Source: an uncultured Opitutia bacterium
Lineage (GTDB): Bacteria > Verrucomicrobiota > Verrucomicrobiia > Opitutales > UBA953
Reading direction: 5' to 3'
Length of the DNA stretch: 6,264 nucleotides
NCBI GenBank assembly: GCA_903921665.1
Contig: CAIXQT010000357.1
Span: forward strand, 1 to 6,264
In this document: positions 1 through 6,188 of the stretch, piece by piece
How positions within the stretch are numbered: position 1 is the first letter of the stretch
How the letters are laid out: each line of letters starts with the position of its first letter
The notes under the pieces: model-generated
What the model was told of the DNA's origin: nothing
Databases searched by the model: none
Seen by the model: only the letters and a program-made list of their open reading frames with translations
Made by a program: the position numbers and the translations under genes

Positions 1-575
1 CAGAAATCGACTTCGGTCTGCAGGACGTGCAGGGCGGCGTTGGGGAAGAGGATGCGACCCTTGCTGGTAAACCCGCCGATGTGGTCGATGTGCGAGTGGC
101 TGAGCAGGGCGTGCGTGACCTCCTCCGGCTTGATGCCCACTTCCGGCGAGGCCATCGCCTGGGTTAGCCAGCCCCACGTGTCGCGTTCGACCGGGCCGAA
201 GCCGGCGTCGACGAGGATGACTTCCTTATCCTTACGCAGGAGCAGGATGTTGATGTAGAGCGTGACGTCGTCTGGGCGTTCGCCTTGGTCGACGAGTGCC
301 TTGGTCATCGCGGCCGTATCCGACTTCGGGAACATCTTCTTCGTGACGCAGTTCTTAAAAGTGCCGTAGCCGTCGCTGATGGACCAGGCCTCGAACTTGC
401 CGATGGCGAACTTGTAGATGTAGGGGTCGGTGATCTTCTTGCGGGGCAGGGCCTTGGTTTCGGCTTTCGCGGCATCGGCGGCCGAGAGCGCGGCCGGGAG
501 ACTGAGGGCCGCAAGGGCGGCGCCGAGGCTGCCGAGGAACTGGCGACGGGAGTTTTCAGGGAGGGGCTTTTCCAT
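1..575 (-). CDS. Tat-exported MBL-fold metallo-hydrolase, C-terminus beyond window
   Basis: This is the first 191 codons of a metallo-beta-lactamase-fold hydrolase, from an ATG at 573-575 to the left window edge. Residues 9-15 (SRRQFLG) form a twin-arginine motif. A hydrophobic stretch at about 17-33 and Ala-rich cleavage sites near 32-36 follow, so export in folded form by Tat is likely. The mature part has the usual early strands (LVDAGFG, 121-127) and the zinc motif H160-x-H162-x-D164-H165 followed by GG. The layout (FEAWSISDG at 61-69, the HxHxDH motif, then LFPNA and a Glu-x-Asp-Phe ending) resembles the methyl parathion hydrolase/lactonase-like branch of the superfamily. That comparison is from memory, and the true substrate cannot be told. 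The downstream zinc ligands lie outside the window. It lies 133 bases after rseP on the same strand, separated by stem-loops, so it may be a separate transcription unit. The leader is pyrimidine-rich and has no Shine-Dalgarno sequence. Confidence 0.88.
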   Translation of the reverse strand, partial: MEKPLPENSRRQFLGSLGAALAALSLPAALSAADAAKAETKALPRKKITDPYIYKFAIGKFEAWSISDGYGTFKNCVTKKMFPKSDTAAMTKALVDQGERPDDVTLYINILLLRKDKEVILVDAGFGPVERDTWGWLTQAMASPEVGIKPEEVTHALLSHSHIDHIGGFTSKGRILFPNAALHVLQTEVDF

Positions 576-641
576 GGGGGTGTGAGGGGAGATAAGGTGC
601 AAAAGCGGGAGAGTGCAAACGTAACGAAAGGGGTAGGGGTG

Positions 642-670
642 GGGCTAGGAATAAAAGGTATTCCTAGCCC
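642..670. repeat. Perfect 12-bp inverted repeat (stem-loop)
   Basis: GGGCTAGGAATA (642-653) is exactly complementary to TATTCCTAGCCC (659-670), with a 5-base loop; G641-T671 could add a wobble pair. It lies between rseP and the MBL-fold gene, which run in the same direction. Neither strand has a T-run directly after the stem, so it is not a textbook intrinsic terminator. It could be a transcript-stabilising or REP-like palindrome, or one end of a small repeated element. CTAG-containing direct repeats adjoin it at 664-689. Confidence 0.7.
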
Positions 671-689
671 TAGCCCTGACTCTAGCCCT
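664..689. repeat. Short direct repeats of TAGCCC/TAGCCCTG
   Basis: The unit TAGCCC recurs at 665-670, 671-676 and 683-688, the last two reading TAGCCCTG. The first copy is also the right arm of the adjacent 12-bp inverted repeat. The result is four CTAG tetranucleotides between 645 and 685. By hand scan I find only one other CTAG in the window (3377-3380). The tract fills the space between the two stem-loops and looks like part of one composite intergenic element. Confidence 0.55.
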
Positions 690-708
690 GCCGAGCTTTC
701 AGCTCGGC
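690..708 (-). terminator. Stem-loop directly after rseP stop, possible terminator or REP-like element
   Basis: GCCGAGCT (690-697) pairs perfectly with AGCTCGGC (701-708): 8 bp around a 3-base loop, GAA in the rseP transcript. It begins at the base after the rseP stop codon (709-711), the right position for a 3'-end structure of the dxr-rseP message. No U-tract follows, so Rho-independent termination is not assured. Protection of the 3' end or a dispersed palindromic repeat are equally possible. Confidence 0.4.
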
Positions 709-2550
709 CTACTTCTTCCCGCCGAAGTCCTGCTGCTTATAGACGTGGCGTTCCAGGAGCTGCTGCTTGAGCTGGAGTTCGCTGTCCCCGGAGCAACGGC
801 GGACGTCGTGCAGGATGATGTAGGCCATCAGCGAGAGCAGGAGGCCCATGAAGGTGTACTGCAGGATGATGACCGCCTTGTTGTTCAACAGGCCCTTGGT
901 GAAGCGTTGGATGGTGGCGATGAGCATGTGGCCGCCGTCGAGGACGGGGATCGGCAGCAGGTTGAGGACGGCGAGGTTCAGGTTGATGAGCACCGTGAAC
1001 CAGAGCACGCGGCGGATGTCCTCGGAGAGATTGTAGTAAGTCTTCGTGATCGAGATCACCGAGGCCAGCTGCTTCACCTGGATGTCGGAGCCGCGGTCGA
1101 AGAGGCGTCCCAGCGTGGTGAAGGTCGACTTCACGATGCCCGAGCAGGTTTCCCAGGGGTTGCGGTAGGCGAGTTCCGGCTTCGTCACGAAGTAAGTGCC
1201 GATCTGGGCGTGTTCGACCGGCTTGCCGCGACGGACCTGGGCGTTGCGGAGGGTCAGGTTACCTGCGTCGCCATTGGCGCGCTTCCAGTAGACCGTGAGA
1301 TCGCGGGCCGCGCCGGAGCCGGCCTTCTCGAGGTCATCGAGCGAACGGACCGAGACGATCTGATCGCGGCCGTCGACCTTGTCGATGATCGAGCCGATCT
1401 TGAGCGTGTCGGCGAGGCTCGGATCTTCAGGCGAGATACCGAGCACCATCAGCTGGTCGCGGGCGGCGGTCGGGTCTTTGGTAAGCAGGTCGCGGGTGGC
1501 GGGCAGGACGATGAGCGAGCGGCGGTTCTTGTCGTCGCCGTAGGCGATGATGCTGACGGGATTGACCGTCGTGTTCACCTGCGGGGTGATGACGACCTTG
1601 GCGCTCACGCCGCCTTCGCGTTCGACGAGGAGCGTGCGGGGTTTCGCGCCGCCTTTGCGGAGCAGTTCGCGGAATTCGACGGTGTTGTTGAGCGGCTGTC
1701 CGTCGATGGAGAGCACGCGGTCGCCGGCCTTGAGCCCGGCTTTCTCGGCGGGCGATTTCGGCGCCGGCGTGCCGATGATGACTTCGGTGCGAGGCTGCAG
1801 GCCGGCCATGCGGACCTTGTCGCCGGACTTCGCGTTCAGCTCGATGCGGGCCGGCTGGACGATGAACTCGATGACCTTGCCGTCGCGTTCGACCTTGAAG
1901 GTCGCGGTCGGGTTGGCTTGGGAGTCCTTGCGGTTGCCGAGCATCACCGCCTCGGTGATCTGGTTGAAGTTTGAGACGGCGTTGTCGTCGACGGAAAGCA
2001 CCTTGTCGCCGGAGCGCAGGCCGGCTTTGTAGGCCGGTCCGGGGACCGTGTTGCCCAAGCCGAGCTCGGCGAGGTGGCCGGAACTGGTGACGAGTTGTTC
2101 GGGGACGTAGCCGATGACGGTACTGGAGGTGCCTTCGGCGACCGGCATGCCGGTGAACCAGAGGATGCAGGCGAGCGCGAAGGCGAAGATGACGTTGAAG
2201 ACCGCGCCCATGACCGAGACGATCATCTTGTCGGCGTAGGAGATCTTCGGGAGCTTCTCCGCTTCTTCGCTGCTCGCGCCTTCGATGCCTTCCATGTCGG
2301 CGAGCTGGGGCAGGGCGACGTAGCCGCCGAGCGGGATGATCGAGACGCGGTAGTCGACGCCATCCTTGCCGGTCCAGCCGAAGAGGCGCGGGCCGAAGCC
2401 GATCGAGAAGCGCTCGATCTTCAGGCCGCGCTTGCGGGCGGCGAGAAAGTGGCCGAGCTCGTGGACGAAGATCGAGCCGCCGAAGAAGGCCACGACGAGG
2501 GCGATGCCCCAGAGGGAGCCGAGGAGGTCGCCGAAAGAAAGATTATCCAT
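709..2550 (-). CDS. rseP: RIP metalloprotease RseP (site-2 protease family M50)
   Basis: An inner-membrane zinc protease that cuts substrates within the membrane, classically anti-sigma factors, and may clear remnant signal peptides. The 613-residue product has HELGH at 30-34 (zinc ligands H30 and H34, catalytic E31) in the first membrane segment (about 14-36). A second segment lies at about 110-133. The second active-site motif NLLPIPVLDGG is at 530-540 with metal ligand D538, and a final membrane segment is at about 558-581. Two clear PDZ domains follow the second segment, with carboxylate-binding-type loops near 172-190 (AGLRSGDKVLSVD) and 267-285 (AGLKAGDRVLSIDG). A third PDZ-like stretch may occupy about 345-440. 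The length clearly exceeds the roughly 450 residues of E. coli RseP. The start ATG at 2548-2550 lies 26 bases after the dxr stop, so co-transcription with dxr is likely. The leader before it is CT-rich with no Shine-Dalgarno sequence. Confidence 0.96.
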   Translation of the reverse strand: MDNLSFGDLLGSLWGIALVVAFFGGSIFVHELGHFLAARKRGLKIERFSIGFGPRLFGWTGKDGVDYRVSIIPLGGYVALPQLADMEGIEGASSEEAEKLPKISYADKMIVSVMGAVFNVIFAFALACILWFTGMPVAEGTSSTVIGYVPEQLVTSSGHLAELGLGNTVPGPAYKAGLRSGDKVLSVDDNAVSNFNQITEAVMLGNRKDSQANPTATFKVERDGKVIEFIVQPARIELNAKSGDKVRMAGLQPRTEVIIGTPAPKSPAEKAGLKAGDRVLSIDGQPLNNTVEFRELLRKGGAKPRTLLVEREGGVSAKVVITPQVNTTVNPVSIIAYGDDKNRRSLIVLPATRDLLTKDPTAARDQLMVLGISPEDPSLADTLKIGSIIDKVDGRDQIVSVRSLDDLEKAGSGAARDLTVYWKRANGDAGNLTLRNAQVRRGKPVEHAQIGTYFVTKPELAYRNPWETCSGIVKSTFTTLGRLFDRGSDIQVKQLASVISITKTYYNLSEDIRRVLWFTVLINLNLAVLNLLPIPVLDGGHMLIATIQRFTKGLLNNKAVIILQYTFMGLLLSLMAYIILHDVRRCSGDSELQLKQQLLERHVYKQQDFGGKK

Positions 2551-2576
2551 GGAAGAAAGGGGAGGGAGGGTTTATC

Positions 2577-3746
2577 TCAACCGGCGAGGCCCAGGGCGAG
2601 CCTGGACGCGGCGACGCGGGTTTCGGCGTCGGCGGCGAGGACTTCGTCCAAATCGGCCGGTTCGCAGGCCGAGACGGCCGCCAAGGCCCGGCCGACGAGT
2701 TCGGCGATGCCGGTGAAAGGGAGTTTCCCGGCCACGAAGGCGGCCACCGCGACCTCGTTGGCGGCGTTGAAGATCGCCGGAGCGGTCCCGCCGGTGCTGG
2801 CGGCGGCGCGGGCCAGACCAAGGCAAGGGTAACGGGCCGGGTCGGGCGGGGTCATGCCGAGCGTCAGCGCCTGGGCGAGGTCGAGGCGCGGGGCGGGGCA
2901 AGGCAGGCGTTCCGGGAAGAGGAGGCAGTCCTGGATCGGATAGGCCATCGAGGGCGGCGAGAGTAGCGCCTGCAGGCTACCGTCGGTCAGCGTCACTAAC
3001 GAATGGATGATGCTCTGCGGGTGCACCACGACGTCGATACGGTCGGCGGGGACGTCGAAGAGCCAGCGCGCTTCGATGACTTCAAGTCCCTTATTGGCCA
3101 TCGTCGCGGAATCTATCGTGACCTTAGGGCCCATGCTCCAGTTGGGATGCTTGAGCGCTTGGGCGAGCGTGACGTGCTTCAGGTCGGCGATCGGCGTGTC
3201 GCGGAAGGCGCCGCCTGAGGCCGTGAGGATGAGGCGGGCTATATCCCCCTTGGGTTTGTCGCGGAGCAGCTGGTGGATCGCGTTGTGCTCGCTGTCGACC
3301 GGCAGCAGGCGCGCGCCGGATTTACGGGCGGCTTCGGTGACGAACTTGCCGGCGAGCACGAGGAGTTCCTTGCTCGCTAGGGCGACATCCTTCTTCGCCT
3401 TGAGCGCGGCGAGCGTCGGCGCCAGGCCGGCGGTGCCGACGACGGCGGAGACGACCATCGAGATTTCGGGCAGGCAGGCGACTTCGGTCAGGCCGGCGGT
3501 GCCCTCGAGGATGCGGGTGCCGGCGGGGAAGGCGCCGGAGGCGCGGGCTTCGGCGGCGGCGGCCGGATCGGCCAACGCGATGACGCTGACGCCGAACTCT
3601 TTCGCGGGACCGACGAGTTCGCGCCAGCGAGAATGGGCGGCCAGGCCGGCGATACGCAGCCGGGACGGATGGGCCCGGACGACGTTGAGGGTGGTCGTGC
3701 CGATGGAGCCGGTGGCTCCGAGGATGGCGATGGCCCGGACGTGCAT
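2577..3746 (-). CDS. dxr: 1-deoxy-D-xylulose-5-phosphate reductoisomerase
   Basis: Cytoplasmic enzyme of the MEP isoprenoid pathway. It rearranges and reduces DXP to 2-C-methyl-D-erythritol 4-phosphate using NADPH and a divalent metal. The 389-residue product has the normal family length. The Rossmann motif GATGSIG is at 10-16, and ASKE (124-127) starts the next conserved block. Metal ligands are D151 and E153 (PVDSEHNA, 149-156) and E222. Substrate-binding motifs HPNWSMG (200-206) and SATMANKGLE (213-222) are present, followed by HPQSIIHS (242-249). I chose the ATG at 3744-3746 because it puts the nucleotide-binding motif at the usual distance from the N-terminus. The frame stays open to 3872, but that would add 42 unrelated residues and run into the divergent queF start. 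It leads the dxr-rseP unit. A TATACC hexamer (3755-3760, minus strand) sits only 8 bases before the start. Confidence 0.97.
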   Translation of the reverse strand: MHVRAIAILGATGSIGTTTLNVVRAHPSRLRIAGLAAHSRWRELVGPAKEFGVSVIALADPAAAAEARASGAFPAGTRILEGTAGLTEVACLPEISMVVSAVVGTAGLAPTLAALKAKKDVALASKELLVLAGKFVTEAARKSGARLLPVDSEHNAIHQLLRDKPKGDIARLILTASGGAFRDTPIADLKHVTLAQALKHPNWSMGPKVTIDSATMANKGLEVIEARWLFDVPADRIDVVVHPQSIIHSLVTLTDGSLQALLSPPSMAYPIQDCLLFPERLPCPAPRLDLAQALTLGMTPPDPARYPCLGLARAAASTGGTAPAIFNAANEVAVAAFVAGKLPFTGIAELVGRALAAVSACEPADLDEVLAADAETRVAASRLALGLAG

Positions 3747-3864
3747 GCGGCGTGGGTATAGCCGAGGCAACCGCGGCGGCGGAATGAGGCAAGCAGTTTG
3801 GGGCAGATAAGGCCTTTCGCCGTTCGACGCTTGTCTCTTTCGTCGGGATTGGTTGCCTGTCCGC
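3747..3864. promoter_or_regulatory. Divergent dxr/queF intergenic region
   Basis: These 118 bases separate the two divergent gene starts and must hold promoters for both arms. No strong consensus -35/-10 pair is visible. For dxr, TTCCGC, 18 bases, then TATACC (minus strand, TATACC at 3755-3760) is the best but weak candidate, and would give a nearly leaderless message. For queF I see only isolated AT-rich hexamers such as GATAAG (3806-3811). Two copies of GAGGCAA (3764-3770 and 3786-3792) lie 22 bases apart, about two helical turns, and could be an operator. No preQ1 riboswitch pattern is recognisable upstream of queF. Confidence 0.5.
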
Positions 3865-4278
3865 ATGGCCACTCAGCCTCAGGACCTCACCGGACTCTCC
3901 CACCTCGGGAATACCCAGAACAAGCCCCAGCAGACGCTGGAGACCTTCCCGAACCGCAACGCGGGCCGGAACTACACCGTCGAGCTCTCGACGGAAGAGT
4001 TCACGTGCCTGTGCCCGGCTACCGGCCAGCCCGACTTCGCCAAGATCACGATCCGCTACGTACCGGGTCCGCGCATCGTGGAATCGAAGTCCCTCAAGCT
4101 TTACTACTGGAGCTACCGCCAGCAGGGCATGTTCCATGAACACCTGACGAACAAGATCCTCGACGACCTCGTCGCGGCCCTCGATCCGGTGTGGTGCGAG
4201 GTCACCGGCGCCTTCGGCGTCCGCGGTGGCATCGGCATCACGGTGCGCGCCGTGCACGGCAAGCAGCCGCAGCTGTGA
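3865..4278 (+). CDS. queF: NADPH-dependent 7-cyano-7-deazaguanine reductase (preQ0 reductase)
   Basis: Reduces the nitrile of preQ0 to the amine preQ1, the base that is inserted into tRNA and matured to queuosine in the anticodon of GUN-decoding tRNAs. The 137-residue product is of the short single-module (Bacillus subtilis) type, not the roughly 280-residue two-module E. coli type. The catalytic cysteine is C50 in FTCLCPATGQPDF (46-58), with the partner D57. The family signature ESKSLKLY is at 73-80, and the conserved H91-E92 pair follows in FHEH. I prefer the ATG at 3865, since the in-frame TTG at 3853 would add only four residues. It is the first gene of the rightward unit, and its TGA overlaps the GTG start of xerC. 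No other queuosine genes are in view, so the source of preQ0 must lie elsewhere. Confidence 0.96.
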   Translation: MATQPQDLTGLSHLGNTQNKPQQTLETFPNRNAGRNYTVELSTEEFTCLCPATGQPDFAKITIRYVPGPRIVESKSLKLYYWSYRQQGMFHEHLTNKILDDLVAALDPVWCEVTGAFGVRGGIGITVRAVHGKQPQL

Positions 4279-5216
4279 AGCGTCGCCCCGTCCAGCAAGA
4301 CGACGGGGAGCCGACGGATTGGCCGGGTTCGGCCCAGGTGTCCGATTTCCTGACGCGACAGCTGGCCGGTCGTCGGCTGGCCGCGCTTTCGTGCCTGACC
4401 TACGGGCGTTCGCTCAAGGGCTTCGCGCTCTGGATGAAGTCCAATGGCGGCTGGGACGGGGATTGGTCGAAGCTGACCGCCCGTAACCTCCGCGACTTCG
4501 TCATCGAGCGGCAGGGTACCCATAATCGCCGCTCCGTGCATAACCAGGTCTCGGCGCTGCGCGCGTTCCTCGCCGACCTGCGTGAGCGCGGTGGCATCAC
4601 CACCACGCCGGCGGCCGGCCTCGTGCTGCCGAAGCTCCCGAAGTCCTTGCCGAAGTTCCTGACCGAAGCGCAGACCGATTCGCTTATGGACGCCGCGGAG
4701 GATTCCGAGAAAGACGATCCGCAGGAAGTCGCCCGCGACATGGCGATCCTCGAACTGCTTTACGGCGGCGGCCTGCGCGTATCCGAACTCTGCGGCATCG
4801 ACGGCGGCGACCTCGACCTCGGCAGCGGCCTCGTGAAGCTGATGGGCAAAGGTTCGAAGGAACGCGTCGTGCCCGTCGGCGACAGCGCCGTCAAAGCCGT
4901 GAAGGATTACCTCGCCCTGCGCGGCGTACCCGCCCGCGGCGAGCCGCTCTTGCTGGCCGCGCGCGGCGGACGCCTGAATCCGCGTGCCGTGCAGCTCATG
5001 CTCAAGCGCAAGCTCGCGCTCGCCGGTCTGCCGGCGGACCTCACCCCGCACAAGCTGCGCCATGCGTGCGCGACGCACCTGCTTTCCAACGGCGCGGACC
5101 TGCGTCTCGTCCAGGAGCAGCTCGGCCACGCCTCGCTTTCGACCACGCAGATCTACACGCACCTCAGCGTGGCCAAGTTGCGCGAGGTGCATCGCAAGTC
5201 GCATCCGCGGGCCTGA
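4275..5216 (+). CDS. xerC: Tyrosine recombinase XerC/XerD family, probably XerC
   Basis: Site-specific recombinase that resolves chromosome dimers at dif, normally with a partner Xer protein and FtsK. The product is 313 residues from a GTG start at 4275. The N-terminal SAM-like core-binding domain covers about 20-105 and the catalytic domain about 125-310. All six active-site positions are visible: R168 (GLRVSEL), K192 (GKGSKER), H259 and R262 (PHKLRHACATHLL), H285 (LGHASLSTTQIYTH) and nucleophile Y294. The GKGSKERVVPVG block and the SALRAF/PAxGLxLPKxPKxLPK linker read more like XerC, while the tail (KLREVHRKSHPRA) recalls XerD, so the C/D choice is a best guess. The start is inferred from length and from the 4-base GTGA overlap with queF, which suggests translational coupling. 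The frame upstream of 4275 is open but encodes unrelated Arg-rich residues inside queF. Confidence 0.93.
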   Translation: MKRRPVQQDDGEPTDWPGSAQVSDFLTRQLAGRRLAALSCLTYGRSLKGFALWMKSNGGWDGDWSKLTARNLRDFVIERQGTHNRRSVHNQVSALRAFLADLRERGGITTTPAAGLVLPKLPKSLPKFLTEAQTDSLMDAAEDSEKDDPQEVARDMAILELLYGGGLRVSELCGIDGGDLDLGSGLVKLMGKGSKERVVPVGDSAVKAVKDYLALRGVPARGEPLLLAARGGRLNPRAVQLMLKRKLALAGLPADLTPHKLRHACATHLLSNGADLRLVQEQLGHASLSTTQIYTHLSVAKLREVHRKSHPRA

Positions 5217-5265
5217 GCCGCTGATTCGCCTCGCCTCCGCCGCGGGCGCGGAGCATCTTGGTCGC

Positions 5266-6135
5266 GTGCTCGTTTCAGCCGCCCACGCGAAACTGAACCT
5301 GTCGCTGGCCATCACCGGCCGGCGGTCGGATGGCTTCCATGAGCTCGTCAGCCTCGTGGCGCTGATCGACCTCGCCGACACCCTGACGCTCGACGTCGGT
5401 CGGCCGCTGGGGCTGACGTGTGATGATGCCACGTTGCCCGTCGATGGCACGAACCTCGTGCTCAAGGCCGCTGCGGCTTACATGAAGCGTCGTCCGTCCG
5501 CCACCGTCGGACATTTCCATCTCACTAAGAAGATCCCACATGGCGCCGGCTTGGGCGGCGGCAGTGCCGACGCCGCGGCCGCGCTGCGTCTGCTGGATGA
5601 GGCGTCCGGTGATCCGCTGGGCGCGGACGTCCTCGAGGGGCTCGCCGCGGAGGTCGGTTCGGACTGCGCATTCTTCGTGCGCGGTCAGGCCGCGATCATG
5701 CGGGGCAGGGGAGAGCGCCTGGAAGTCCTCCCGGCTGCGGCCCGTGCCGCCTTGGCCGGCCGGAAGGTCGTGCTCGTGAAGCCTTTGTTCGGGATCCCGA
5801 CCCCCGAGGCTTATGGTCTTCTGGCCAAGTCCGGGGCCTATCGTCCGGCGGCCCAAGCGGAAGCCGAGCTGGCGGCTTGGTTGTCGAAGCCCGCGGCGGA
5901 TCCGTCGGCCTTGGGCAACGATCTGGCTCCACCGGTCTTCGCCAAGCACCTCGCCTTGCCTGTCGCGCTGGAATCTTTCGCTCAAACGACGGGGGTTCCT
6001 TGGCGGATGACCGGCAGCGGGAGCGCCTGTTTCGCCTTCGTTCCCGCAGGTTTCGACCACGCCGGCTTGCGTAAGGACGTCAGCAGGGCCTGGGGGGCCG
6101 GAGCCTGGGTCCAAGAGACCACGATTTCGGCTTAG
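5266..6135 (+). CDS. ispE: 4-diphosphocytidyl-2-C-methyl-D-erythritol kinase
   Basis: GHMP-family kinase of the MEP pathway, phosphorylating CDP-methylerythritol with ATP. The 289-residue product has normal length. The N-terminal motif reads HAKLNLSL (7-14) with the catalytic-type Lys K9; the usual Pro before AKLN is His here. The ATP loop PHGAGLGGGSADAAAA spans 91-106. The motif GSDCAFF (131-137) supplies D133, corresponding to the catalytic Asp, with Ala where most relatives have Pro. The C-terminal GHMP motif MTGSGSACFAF is at 248-258. I chose GTG at 5266 because it places AKLN at the usual distance from the N-terminus and there is no ATG nearby in frame. A 49-base gap follows xerC and contains a 6-bp GC hairpin (5235-5240 with 5248-5253) ending 12 bases before the start. 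It is probably co-transcribed with queF-xerC. Confidence 0.96.
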   Translation: MLVSAAHAKLNLSLAITGRRSDGFHELVSLVALIDLADTLTLDVGRPLGLTCDDATLPVDGTNLVLKAAAAYMKRRPSATVGHFHLTKKIPHGAGLGGGSADAAAALRLLDEASGDPLGADVLEGLAAEVGSDCAFFVRGQAAIMRGRGERLEVLPAAARAALAGRKVVLVKPLFGIPTPEAYGLLAKSGAYRPAAQAEAELAAWLSKPAADPSALGNDLAPPVFAKHLALPVALESFAQTTGVPWRMTGSGSACFAFVPAGFDHAGLRKDVSRAWGAGAWVQETTISA

Positions 6136-6188
6136 TTTCGGCTTTACTGTCGGCCGAGGGGTCGCCAAGTTGCGAGTCACTATCACCC

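Noticed and set aside
588..619. Promoter for the MBL-fold gene (TTGCAC, 18 bases, TATCTC on minus strand) and a GTGCAAA direct repeat (597-603, 613-619)
   Set aside because: Both hexamers match only about half of the consensus, and the short repeat may be chance; a promoter may still exist here.
642..670. dif site for the Xer recombinase
   Set aside because: The perfect 12-5-12 palindrome lacks the 11-6-11 layout and the TTATGTTAA-like XerD half-site.
745..1974. Long open plus-strand frame opposite rseP
   Set aside because: Its product is a low-complexity Asp/Glu/Arg/Val-rich string with no family features, and the opposite strand is clearly rseP. High GC content makes long antisense frames.
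2074..2832. Open plus-strand frame opposite rseP and the dxr end
   Set aside because: Acidic, compositionally biased product, antisense to two real genes.
3793..3864. preQ1 riboswitch before queF
   Set aside because: I see no compact pseudoknot pattern, A-rich tail or CTAGG-type end; only a weak 5-bp stem (3825-3829 with 3841-3845).
3747..3872. N-terminal extension of dxr up to 3872
   Set aside because: The added 42 residues have no family similarity and would overlap the divergent queF start. The ATG at 3746 gives a normal Dxr N-terminus.
5235..5253. 6-bp GC hairpin between xerC and ispE
   Set aside because: Common by chance in this GC-rich sequence and not followed by a T-run; too weak to list as a terminator.
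4113..5465. Long open minus-strand frame opposite queF, xerC and ispE
   Set aside because: It runs antisense to three well-supported genes and has no recognisable domain.
6125..6144. Direct repeat TTTCGGCTT spanning the ispE stop
   Set aside because: Two short copies 11 bases apart, likely chance; no stem or T-run makes it a terminator.
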